Part shown: positions 1 through 7,453 of the stretch, piece after piece
How the letters are laid out: every line of letters begins with the position of its first letter
Numbering within the stretch: the stretch's first letter is position 1
Assembly: GCF_900044055.2 (NCBI RefSeq)
Contig: NZ_FCOX02000021.1
Span: forward strand, 1-64,000
DNA: 64,000 nt
DNA from: Caballeronia calidae
GTDB lineage: Bacteria > Pseudomonadota > Gammaproteobacteria > Burkholderiales > Burkholderiaceae
Direction of reading: 5' to 3'
Position numbers and translations under genes: made by a program
Notes under the pieces: generated by a model
What the model was told of the DNA's origin: nothing
The model's database searches: none
Seen by the model: the letters and a program-made list of their open reading frames with translations, nothing else

Positions 1-310
1 TGCCGGTGACTCGAAGCCAGTGGAGTCCGCTGGGATCGGTCTCAATCTGCCGCAGCGTCCTCCCCACGAGCTCGCCGGCCCGTAGGCCCGTCGCCACGCC
101 GAAGTCCAACAGAAACCGCAGCCGTTGCGCCGCTGACGCGGACCACCCGTACGAATACTCCAGGCCGTCGGCGATCGCCCGAACCAGCTGCCACTCGCCT
201 TCAGTAAAAGCGCGCGACGCATCGAGCGAAGCCGCGCGCGTCGCACCGCGAACCTTGACCCCTGAAAACGGGTTCGCCAAGATGTAGCGTTGCTCTTTCA
301 AAGTGTCATC
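1..310 (-). pseudogene. Tyrosine recombinase (phage-type integrase), 5'-truncated fragment
   Basis: Reading the minus strand gives an open frame containing LKEQRYILANPFSGVK, then FTEGEWQLVRAIADG, then LLDFGVATGLRAGELVG. The last segment is the box I Arg region (TGLRxGEL) of tyrosine recombinases, and the order matches the start of the catalytic domain of the Burkholderiales integrase family. The N-terminal SAM-like DNA-binding domain should lie upstream, but similarity stops around position 310 and the frame then runs into the 3' end of the neighbouring porin gene. No start codon with a ribosome site is visible. The gene continues off the left edge, so I cannot tell whether the Arg/His/Tyr catalytic residues downstream survive. 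It is best read as a remnant of a mobile element or an integration-related rearrangement. Confidence 0.6.
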
Positions 311-341
311 GGTCGCGAGTGGCGGGGGCCGCCTTTGCACG

Positions 342-1523
342 TCAGAACTTGTGACGCATGCCCAACTGAACAAACGTCTGGCGATTCGTCGATGACGCCG
401 TCAGCGCGTTGAGCGTCGCACGGGCCGCACGTCCGGTGGAATCGGTCCCGCTTGCGAGCTGCATGCTGCTGATCACATAGACGTCCGTGCGCTTCGAGAG
501 GTAATAATCGAGTGACAAAGACACCGTGTTGTAGCTCGACGAGCCTATCGTGCCCACGCCCGAGCCGTGTGTATAGCTATAGACGAGCTCGCTCACCAGT
601 GCGGAAGTCCAGAAGTACGTGAGATTGAACTCGCCCGTATTGAATCTCGCCGTGCCCGTGAGTCCGAGAGGATTCGAGCCGGAAGACGTATCGCCGAGAC
701 CCTTGAACTGCACGTTGCTGTAGACGAGGCCAAACGTCGCCGCACCCAGCGCATAGCGTCCGGCCGCGGCCACTGCCTGATACGAGTGTGCCGACGCATA
801 CCCGCTATAGACCGGGCTTGCGGTCATGTTGTTGAGATTGGCGCCCGCGACGTTCGTGGGCGTGCTCGTGAAGAACGACTGGTTCGGGTTGCGCACGTTC
901 ATGTACGCTGCGCCCGCCGAGAAGTTACCGTAGTCATAGCCCGCGCCGACGGACCAGATCTGATTGCGCGAGAAGTCTCCCGCCTGGCCGCCGAAACCAT
1001 ATACACCACCCACCGTGAAGCCGCCGAAGCTCGGGCTCATGTATTTCACGGAGTTGTTCACGCGTTTGCTGTTGTTGAGGTTATCGAGATCACCCGGATG
1101 CGCGGTCGTGCCGCCGCCATAGTTCGCCGAGTTCATGCGCGATTCGACGAAGGTCACGAGCGAATCGTACTGACGCCCCAGCGTGAGCGCGCCATATGCG
1201 TTGCTCGACAAACCGACATACGCCTGCCGTCCAAACAGCGCGCCGCCCTGCAACGCGGTCCCTTTGCCCAGATCGAAGCCGTTCTCCAACTGGAAGATCG
1301 CCGACAGCCCGCCGCCGAGATCCTCGACGCCCTTGAAGCCCCAGCGCGAGCCTTGCATGATCCCGCTCGCGCCGCCTATCACGCGTCCGCCGCCACTGTT
1401 GCTCTGATAGTTCACACCGTAATCGATGAGCCCGTACAGCGTGACGGCGCTGACATCGGCGTGGGCGGCGCTGCAAGCAGCGAGAAGTACGGCAGCCGAT
1501 AGTGTTTTGATCTTCATTGGCAT
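342..1523 (-). CDS. Outer membrane porin (Burkholderia-type, Gram-negative porin family)
   Basis: The 393-residue protein begins with a Sec signal peptide (hydrophobic LSAAVLLAACSAAHA), followed by the porin N-terminal strand VTLYGLIDYGVNY. GSRWGFKGVEDLGGG, GRQAYVGL and a terminal RHKF are all hallmarks of trimeric general porins of this order; the final Phe is the BAM recognition residue. Length is usual for the family. Two in-frame ATGs (MPMK) are possible and neither has a strong Shine-Dalgarno site. The gene is separated from the catabolic run upstream by a terminator but carries the same operator-like element (1617-1643) as the M20/LysR promoter region. I therefore infer that it supplies the outer-membrane route for the substrate of that pathway. 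The function as porin is clear; the substrate is unknown. Confidence 0.93.
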   Translation of the reverse strand: MPMKIKTLSAAVLLAACSAAHADVSAVTLYGLIDYGVNYQSNSGGGRVIGGASGIMQGSRWGFKGVEDLGGGLSAIFQLENGFDLGKGTALQGGALFGRQAYVGLSSNAYGALTLGRQYDSLVTFVESRMNSANYGGGTTAHPGDLDNLNNSKRVNNSVKYMSPSFGGFTVGGVYGFGGQAGDFSRNQIWSVGAGYDYGNFSAGAAYMNVRNPNQSFFTSTPTNVAGANLNNMTASPVYSGYASAHSYQAVAAAGRYALGAATFGLVYSNVQFKGLGDTSSGSNPLGLTGTARFNTGEFNLTYFWTSALVSELVYSYTHGSGVGTIGSSSYNTVSLSLDYYLSKRTDVYVISSMQLASGTDSTGRAARATLNALTASSTNRQTFVQLGMRHKF

Positions 1524-1616
1524 GACGAAGTAATGAATGGTGAGGTTTCATCTCGTGGGGAGCGCTTGCATCGACAACTCCTTATGCACTCTACCGGCTC
1601 GCGACCGATCTAGTAT

Positions 1617-1652
1617 TCGCAATCAATCAAGCGAGGTTTGCGAGATTCGCAA
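1617..1652 (-). promoter_or_regulatory. Putative LysR operator upstream of the porin
   Basis: TCGCAA (1617-1622) and TTGCGA (1638-1643) form a perfect inverted repeat separated by 15 bp. A third half-site TCGCAA lies at 1647-1652. The 19-bp stretch beginning GTATTCGCAATCAA is repeated with a single change at 8899-8917, in the intergenic region upstream of the divergent lysR gene. This size and layout suit a LysR-type regulator. It lies about 95-130 bp upstream of the porin start. Confidence 0.6.
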
Positions 1653-1687
1653 TGCTTGGTACGGCAAGGCATTCGGCGCGGACAAAG

Positions 1688-1721
1688 GAAAAGGCGCGAC
1701 GCCACAACGGGTCGTCGCGCC
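1688..1721 (-). terminator. Rho-independent terminator of the minus-strand catabolic run
   Basis: GGCGCGACG (1693-1701) pairs perfectly with CGTCGCGCC (1713-1721) around an 11-base loop. On the minus strand the hairpin is followed by TTTTCCTTT. It lies about 20 bp beyond the stop of the dienelactone hydrolase gene at 1743 and separates that run from the porin unit. Confidence 0.75.
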
Positions 1722-1742
1722 TCGAGAAGAGCCGTAGTCGTC

Positions 1743-2978
1743 TTAGTTCGGCTTGTCCACGCTGCTGGGCCAATTGCGCATCAGCGTGTTGCTCGGAAGC
1801 GTTTCGTCGATCATCTTCTTCGCTGTCTGAATACCGGCGACGGGCAAGCCGGTCGGATCGAGCACGCCTATCTGCACGAGCACCGAAGCCTGATCCCAGT
1901 AGATATGCTCGTTGTAGAGCTTGTCCCCCCGAAAGCAGACGACGGCGAGCATCGGCACCTCGAAGTACTTGCCTGTAGGCGCGAGGCCCGGCAGCAGCCA
2001 GTCGATCTCGCGATCATGCGTCGCGCAGAACACGAATTCATCGACGATGCGGTCCGCGCCGATCGTCCGCGAAAGCGGAATGAGCCGCGTGTCCGCCGGA
2101 TTTGCATCGACGAAGTGATAGCGATAGAAGCGCTTCAGTTCATCGTGACCGACGCCGCCCGTCATCGTCGGGACGTGGTTCACGTAGGGCTCGGCGACCA
2201 TCGTCGGCATGACGGCGTCGACGTCGCGGGTCGCGAACTCGTAGTAACAGTGGCGCTCCCATAGCGCGTTGAGATCGTGAATCGGACCGAGCGTGCGCCG
2301 TAGCAGCGAGACCGTGCGCGAGTAAGCCATCGTCGCGGCGGGCTTGTCGTAGTGCGGGCGTTCGGGCGTCGCGAACGCGTGATCGCAGCCGGGATACACG
2401 TGCGCTTCGAGCTTCGGATTCGCGGCGAACGCGGCAAGCAGGGTTTCGCGCGTCGCGGGCGGGCAGAAGGCATCGTTGCCCGCGAAGTGGAAGAGCATCG
2501 GGCAGCGGATCGACGGGATCTCGTCGACATACGCATCGAGCCCGACGCCGTAGTAGCTCACCGCGCAATCGAGTTCGAGCCGCGCCGCGGCGAGCATCGC
2601 CAGTTTGCCGCCGAGGCAATAGCCGATCGCGCCGACCTTGCCCGCCTGCATGGGCAGCGCGCGCAACGCGTCGAGCGTTGCGCCGATATCGCGCACGGCG
2701 AGGTCGATATCGAGCGCTTCGTTGAGCCCAAGCGCCTCGTTGAAATCCGCTTCGCCGTAGCCCAGCTCGACGCCCGGCCTCATGCGCCAGAACAGGTCGG
2801 GAACGAGCGCGACATAGCCTTCCTCGGCGAAGCGATCGGCCATCGCGCGCATGTAGCCGTTGATGCCGAAGATCTCCTGAAGCAGCACGATTCCCGGCCC
2901 CGAGCCTTGCGCGGGCGCGGCGTGATACGCGCGAAAGCGCTTGCCGTCGTGACTGTTTATGTCGATGTATGAACCCAT
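1743..2978 (-). CDS. Dienelactone hydrolase fused to a SnoaL-like domain
   Basis: Alpha/beta hydrolase of the dienelactone hydrolase (carboxymethylenebutenolidase) family in residues 1-235, joined to a NTF2/SnoaL-like domain (about 240-395); 411 residues in all. The Cys nucleophile is in GYCLGG (C121), with D169 (FAGND) and H200 (GCDHAF) completing the triad, and E35 of LLQEIFG in the position used to activate the Cys. The start at 2978 is preceded by AGGAGA and lies 4 bp after the SDR stop; an upstream in-frame ATG at 3137 would overlap the SDR gene and is rejected. It is the last gene of the run before the terminator. The family opens enol-lactones or cyclic esters in ring-cleavage pathways. 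The fused domain could bind or further process the product, which is inference. Confidence 0.85.
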   Translation of the reverse strand: MGSYIDINSHDGKRFRAYHAAPAQGSGPGIVLLQEIFGINGYMRAMADRFAEEGYVALVPDLFWRMRPGVELGYGEADFNEALGLNEALDIDLAVRDIGATLDALRALPMQAGKVGAIGYCLGGKLAMLAAARLELDCAVSYYGVGLDAYVDEIPSIRCPMLFHFAGNDAFCPPATRETLLAAFAANPKLEAHVYPGCDHAFATPERPHYDKPAATMAYSRTVSLLRRTLGPIHDLNALWERHCYYEFATRDVDAVMPTMVAEPYVNHVPTMTGGVGHDELKRFYRYHFVDANPADTRLIPLSRTIGADRIVDEFVFCATHDREIDWLLPGLAPTGKYFEVPMLAVVCFRGDKLYNEHIYWDQASVLVQIGVLDPTGLPVAGIQTAKKMIDETLPSNTLMRNWPSSVDKPN

Positions 2979-2982
2979 GTCC

Positions 2983-3705
2983 TCAAGCGTCTCCTGATGG
3001 GAAAAGAAGCTGGGCCTGCGTCGCCGCACGATTCGATGCGAGCCCTTGTACGAGCTGTTGCGCCATTGTGCCGACGTAGATTTCACGCGCATCGTCGGCA
3101 AGCGCATCGAGGATGGCATCGGCAGTTTCGGCGGCATCGAGCTTGGGGCCTGCGAAATCGCGGCTCATGTCGGTATCGATCGCACCGGGCAGCGCCGCGA
3201 GCACGCGCACGCCGTGCGGCGCGAGTGCCGCGCACATCGATTCGGTGAGACGCAACGCCGCCGCCTTCGATGCGCACAGCGATCCCATCGCGGGCAGGCT
3301 CACGCGCGCGAGGATCGACAGCACGTTGATCATCGTCCCATGCGATTCCATCAGCATGGGCGCGAAGGCGCGGGCCATGCGCAAGGTGCCGAAGTAGTTC
3401 ACGTCCATCTCGGCGCGCGCATCGTCCAGCGCATGCGGCGCGAGAAACGCGGACTGACGGTTCACGCCCGCGTTGTTGACGAGCAGCGTGGTATCGGCAG
3501 CAAGACGCGCGGCGTGCGTGACGCTTCCATCGTCGGTAATGTCGAGCGTGACGGGAATCACGTGCGCATCGTCGATATCGATATGTCCCGTACGCGACGC
3601 GGCATAGACCTTGCCCGCACCGCGCGCGAGCAGACGCGCGACGAACTGCGCGCCGAGCCCGCGATTCGCGCCGGAAACGAAGGCGATGGTGTGGCGATCG
3701 ATCAT
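2983..3705 (-). CDS. SDR-family protein lacking the catalytic tyrosine
   Basis: The 240-residue protein has a short-chain dehydrogenase/reductase fold: SGANRGLG (residues 11-18) for dinucleotide binding, NNAG (77-80), and a Ser in INVLS (S130). The position of the catalytic Tyr in YxxxK is Leu: the sequence reads LCASK with L143 and K147. Classical SDR oxidoreductases need this Tyr, so the enzyme may have a different chemistry, use the fold for binding, or be impaired. It lies between the VOC-cupin gene (10 bp gap) and the dienelactone hydrolase gene (4 bp gap), clearly co-transcribed. The closest reading is an SDR reductase or dehydrogenase of a ring-cleavage intermediate. The Tyr loss is seen directly in the sequence. 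Confidence 0.82.
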   Translation of the reverse strand: MIDRHTIAFVSGANRGLGAQFVARLLARGAGKVYAASRTGHIDIDDAHVIPVTLDITDDGSVTHAARLAADTTLLVNNAGVNRQSAFLAPHALDDARAEMDVNYFGTLRMARAFAPMLMESHGTMINVLSILARVSLPAMGSLCASKAAALRLTESMCAALAPHGVRVLAALPGAIDTDMSRDFAGPKLDAAETADAILDALADDAREIYVGTMAQQLVQGLASNRAATQAQLLFPSGDA

Positions 3706-3715
3706 GATCGGTTCT

Positions 3716-4837
3716 TCAGGCGAGTGAAAAATCGGCGGGCAGGGTCACTTCGAGCAGTTCGAGATCCGGGCTGCATCGCGTGAACGTGTAGGGCAGCTTG
3801 CCTGGAATCGCGATGCTGTCATCAGTTGCGAGGCGCCAGCGCTGTTCGCCCTGTGCCACATCGAGACTGCCCGCGAGCACGAGGAAGAAGCAGAATTCGG
3901 TGTCGTGCATGCGCGAGACTTCCTGCCCAGCGCCTTCCGCGCGCACCACGCGCACGCCCGCGAGCCCATTGGTCGCCGCGCCGATACCCGTATCCGCGAC
4001 GACGAATCCCTGCGATTTCCACGGCTTCCACGCTGCATGCTTCGCGACATGCCGCACGAAGCGCTGGCCGTTGAAGTCATGTTCCGGATCGTAGAGCGGC
4101 GAGGGCAAGGTCATGTCGTGATCGGCCATCGTGATGTGCTCAGCGGGACTGCCGAGCTCGATGACCTCCGCGCCCGCCGAGCTTTCGAGCACACGATGAC
4201 GGATTTCCGGTGGCTGAAGCACGCAATCGCCCGCTTCGAGAATGAACGGCTCGCCTTGTCCTTCATAGACGAGACGCACCCAGCCCTTGCGGCAGAAGAT
4301 TGTCTGAAAGCGGATCTTGTGGCAGTGCACGTAGTCGGGCACGGGGCCGCCTTCGAGAATGCGGATATGCGACGCGATGAACGCGCCGCCATGCCGCTCG
4401 GGAAGCAGATCGCGATAACGCATGCCTGCGCGGCCGACGCTCCAGTGCGCGTCGTCGCCCGCGTGCGAGAGCACGAGTTGCTGGCGCGTGGGCGGAAGGA
4501 TCATCGGCGGATTGGCGTGGAGAAGACGAACGACGACGCCGTTGGGCGCGACAAGTTCGCGTATTTCGCCGGGCAATTGCGCGGGATCGTCGCAGAGCAC
4601 GTTCAGCGTGGTGATGCCTTCGCCGTCGCGCACGTCGAGGCCGAGCTTCAGGTTGAAGCCGTCGCGCGACAGGATGGCGGTGCGCGGCCCATCGGCGGGG
4701 AAGATCGCATCGAGCCGGAAGCCGAGTCGCGCGATGAAGAACTGCATGGTCGCGGGAAGGTCCGTGCAGTGCATCGGCACGATGAAGCCTTGCACGCCTT
4801 CGATGCGCGCGTCAGTCGTGGTGGTGGACGTGTTCAT
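3716..4837 (-). CDS. VOC (glyoxalase-fold) domain fused to two cupin domains
   Basis: About 373 residues. The N-terminal part (about 15-115) resembles the vicinal-oxygen-chelate fold, with GFIVPMHCTDLPATMQFFIARLGF at its start. Two cupin domains follow: the first has PDYVHCHKIRFQ and EAGDCVLQPPEIRH (about 185-225), the second has SRMHDTEFCFFLVLAG and IPGKLPYTFT (about 305-360). His/Glu residues in each cupin are in metal-binding positions. Single-domain relatives include metal dioxygenases and sugar or auxin-like isomerases; I do not recognise a characterised protein with this three-domain order. Start at 4837 has GAG at a workable distance; ATG at 4849 is an in-frame alternative. The operon context suggests a metal-dependent ring-opening or isomerising step. 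Confidence 0.75.
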   Translation of the reverse strand: MNTSTTTTDARIEGVQGFIVPMHCTDLPATMQFFIARLGFRLDAIFPADGPRTAILSRDGFNLKLGLDVRDGEGITTLNVLCDDPAQLPGEIRELVAPNGVVVRLLHANPPMILPPTRQQLVLSHAGDDAHWSVGRAGMRYRDLLPERHGGAFIASHIRILEGGPVPDYVHCHKIRFQTIFCRKGWVRLVYEGQGEPFILEAGDCVLQPPEIRHRVLESSAGAEVIELGSPAEHITMADHDMTLPSPLYDPEHDFNGQRFVRHVAKHAAWKPWKSQGFVVADTGIGAATNGLAGVRVVRAEGAGQEVSRMHDTEFCFFLVLAGSLDVAQGEQRWRLATDDSIAIPGKLPYTFTRCSPDLELLEVTLPADFSLA

Positions 4838-4966
4838 GGAAACTCGCATAGCAGTTGAAAGGGATGCGGCGGCGCGTGATGCTCACGCGCGCCGGCGGCC
4901 CAGTCAGCACACAGGCGATTCCGATACGTCGCGGCGCGCTCGAAAGAACGCGCGAGCCGCGACGCT

Positions 4967-6100
4967 TCATTGCGGCAGACATTGCGCGAGCCTCTCGAGT
5001 CCGGCGCGCGTCGTGCAGACGCCCGGCGAAAAGCGCAGCGTGCGGCCGCGCGAATCGACGAAGAGACCGGCCTCCTTCAGTTGCACGACGATGCTCGCGG
5101 CATCAAGATGCGCGGGCGCTTCGGCCATGATGCTCGCGCCGCGTTCGTCGTCCGCGCGCGGGGAGAGCAGGCGATAGCGCTTGTCGTCGAGCATTGCGAT
5201 AAGTTCGTGGCAGAGCGAGAGATTGTGCGCGCGCACGCTGCCCGCCGGTTGCGCGCGCATCCACGACATGCCGGGCTGCGAAGCGACGAACGGAAGCACG
5301 GACGGCGTGCCCGTATCGAAGCGGCGCGCATCGGATGCATAGGAGAAGGCATCGATGTTCCAGTCGAAGGGATTCTCCTGGCTGAACCAGCCGCGCACCG
5401 CGGGCTCGACGCCGCGTGCGAGCGCATGCGGCGCGATATAGCCGAGGCCCGTGCCCGGCGCGCCGCACAACCACTTGAGCGTCGAGCCGCAGACGAAGTC
5501 GAAGGGCGTTTCGTTCAGATCGAACGGCAGGATGCCGGTGCCCTGCGTCACGTCGAGCGCGGCGAGGCTGCCGCGCCGGCGCGCCTGTTCGCACATGGCA
5601 GCGAGATTCACGCGCTTCGACGTGAGCGACGATACCCACGTGACGAGCGCGAGCGCGACGTCGCCGGTCCATGCCTCGATGAAGTCCTCGTCGCGCACGT
5701 AGTCTTCGCCTGCGCGCACGGGCACGGTGCGCAGCGTGAAGCCGCGCCGCGTGGCGAGTCCCGACAGCAGGAAGTGCAGGCTTGGGAAGCAGTCCGCTGC
5801 GACGAGCACGGTGCGATCGCGCAGCACGTCGTCGGCGAGGCCGTCGAGAAAGCGCGCGAAGGCATCGGTCACGTTCTGCGCGCCGAACACGTCGGCATCG
5901 CGTGCGCCGATCAGTGCCGCCCAGTCCGAGAAGAGGCGTGCGCGCGCGGCGAGCGCCTCGTCCCAGCGCGTGTCATCGGGTGCACACCATGTCGATGCGA
6001 AACGGGCGAGCGCATCGGTCATCGCCTCGCGATGCCCCGGATACACGCCCACGGAGTGATACATCAACCAGCCGCTGAAGTCGTTGTCAGGCATATTCAT
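4967..6100 (-). CDS. Kynureninase-like PLP-dependent enzyme (aminotransferase class V fold)
   Basis: The 377-residue fold-type I PLP protein has FGAQNVTDAFARF near residue 72-86. ALDVTQGTG carries the PLP-pyridine Asp (D183), and GSTLKWLCGAPGTG carries the Schiff-base Lys (K209). RGWFSQENPFDW and RFDTGTPS follow as in kynureninases and related class V enzymes. Kynureninase hydrolyses the beta-gamma bond of kynurenine to give anthranilate and alanine; relatives include cysteine desulfurases and isopenicillin N epimerase-like enzymes. No kynA or kynB is nearby, so the substrate may be a different beta-keto amino acid, perhaps released by the M20 peptidase of the same run. There are 3 bp between the MFS stop and this start. 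Family is clear; the substrate is inferred. Confidence 0.8.
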   Translation of the reverse strand: MNMPDNDFSGWLMYHSVGVYPGHREAMTDALARFASTWCAPDDTRWDEALAARARLFSDWAALIGARDADVFGAQNVTDAFARFLDGLADDVLRDRTVLVAADCFPSLHFLLSGLATRRGFTLRTVPVRAGEDYVRDEDFIEAWTGDVALALVTWVSSLTSKRVNLAAMCEQARRRGSLAALDVTQGTGILPFDLNETPFDFVCGSTLKWLCGAPGTGLGYIAPHALARGVEPAVRGWFSQENPFDWNIDAFSYASDARRFDTGTPSVLPFVASQPGMSWMRAQPAGSVRAHNLSLCHELIAMLDDKRYRLLSPRADDERGASIMAEAPAHLDAASIVVQLKEAGLFVDSRGRTLRFSPGVCTTRAGLERLAQCLPQ

Positions 6101-6103
6101 GTC

Positions 6104-7405
6104 TCAGATGTGCTTCACGAGCTTGAAGTGGTAGAGCGCGATGCAGCCGAGGCTCAGCACGGCGCACGCCATCAGATAGAACGCGGGGGAGAGCGGATCG
6201 TGCGTTGCGCCGATCATTGCCGTGACGAGCCATGGCGTGAAGCCGCCGAACACCATCACGCCGATGTTGTAGCTGAAGCCCAGGCCCGTGCTGCGCACGC
6301 TCGTCGGAAAGAGCGAGGACAGCACGGCGGCGAGCGGACCGAAGTAAATCGCCTTCAACGCGCCGGCGAGCACCATGATCGCCATCAGCACGGAGAGCGA
6401 CGGCTTCGCCAGCAGCCACGCGAAACACGGATAGATCGTGAGCAGCGTGACGATCGCGGAGACGACCATCATGCGGCTGCGTCCGTAGCGATCGGCGAGA
6501 TGGCCCATCAGCGGCGTGAACAGCATGAGGATCGTGCCAGTGACGACCGTCGCGGCGAAGCCCGTCGATGCCGGCAGGTGCAACTGGTTCACCGCGTAGG
6601 TCGGCATGTAGAGGATCATCAGATAGCTCGCGGCGGTGGACACGGCCATGATGCCCGCGGCCAGCAGGATGCGGCCCTTGCTGTGCGCGAGCAGTTCGCG
6701 CACGGGCGCATGGCGTGCGGTGGCGTGTGTGTCGTGCTCATGAGCGGGCAGGGTGTCGTCGATATGCTTGCGGATATAAAGCCCCACTGGCGCAACCAGC
6801 AGGCCGAAGATGAACGGCGCGCGCCATCCCCACGATTCGATCTGCGCCGGCGACAGCTGCGTGCTGAGCACGAGCCCCGCGCACGACGCGAGCACCGTGC
6901 TCATGCCCTGACTCGAAAACTGCCAGCTCGCGAGGAACGCCTTGCGGCGGCTCTTCTGCTCGATCATCAGCGCGGTGCCGCTGCCGAATTCTCCGCCCGT
7001 CGAGAACGAAATGAGGATGCGCGCCATCATCAGGCCGATCGGCGCGGCGAGGCCGATCTGCGCATAGGTCGGAATCACGGCGCAGATGAGCGTGCCGACG
7101 GTCGTCAGCGCGAGCGCGACGAGCAGCGCCGACTTGCGTCCGCGTCGATCCGCGTAGCGTCCGAGCAGAAGCGCGCCGAGCGGGCGGAACACGTATGAAA
7201 GACCGAAGGTGCCGAAAGTCATCAGCAAGGAGACGGTCTCGTCGTGCGCGGGGAAGAACAGCTTCGACAACGTGACGGCGAAGAAGCCGTACGCGGCGAA
7301 GTCGAACCATTCGAGCGCATTGCCGATGCTCGTCGCGATGATCAGGCGCCGCATGGGCTTCGCGCCGGCCTGCGGCGGGCTTTCCTCGATGACAGTCGAA
7401 TCCAT
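6104..7405 (-). CDS. MFS permease, metabolite:proton symporter family
   Basis: About 433 residues with 12 predicted membrane helices. N-terminal NALEWFDFAAYGFFAV and the loop GRYADRRGRKSALL are the signature of the metabolite:H+ symporter (KgtP/ShiA/ProP-like) branch of the major facilitator superfamily. A second loop motif GHLADRYGRSR occurs between helices 8 and 9. It sits in the cytoplasmic membrane and should import the substrate of the surrounding operon. The start at 7405 is the first ATG; a TTG at 7426 is in frame, but neither has a strong ribosome site. Neighbours are the M20 peptidase upstream (48 bp) and the kynureninase-like gene downstream. Confidence 0.88.
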   Translation of the reverse strand: MDSTVIEESPPQAGAKPMRRLIIATSIGNALEWFDFAAYGFFAVTLSKLFFPAHDETVSLLMTFGTFGLSYVFRPLGALLLGRYADRRGRKSALLVALALTTVGTLICAVIPTYAQIGLAAPIGLMMARILISFSTGGEFGSGTALMIEQKSRRKAFLASWQFSSQGMSTVLASCAGLVLSTQLSPAQIESWGWRAPFIFGLLVAPVGLYIRKHIDDTLPAHEHDTHATARHAPVRELLAHSKGRILLAAGIMAVSTAASYLMILYMPTYAVNQLHLPASTGFAATVVTGTILMLFTPLMGHLADRYGRSRMMVVSAIVTLLTIYPCFAWLLAKPSLSVLMAIMVLAGALKAIYFGPLAAVLSSLFPTSVRSTGLGFSYNIGVMVFGGFTPWLVTAMIGATHDPLSPAFYLMACAVLSLGCIALYHFKLVKHI

Positions 7406-7453
7406 GATGATGGGGGTTCCGTGCAAAGGGTGAAATGGCGAAGCAGACGAAAG

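Noticed and set aside
2979..3137. N-terminal extension of the dienelactone hydrolase
   Set aside because: It overlaps the SDR gene, is Arg/Ser-rich and lacks a ribosome site; ATG 2978 has one.
4970..7198. 742-codon open frame on the plus strand opposite the kynureninase-like and MFS genes
   Set aside because: High-GC shadow of real genes: composition is Arg/His/Ala-rich, no domain or ribosome site, and it spans two clear minus-strand genes.
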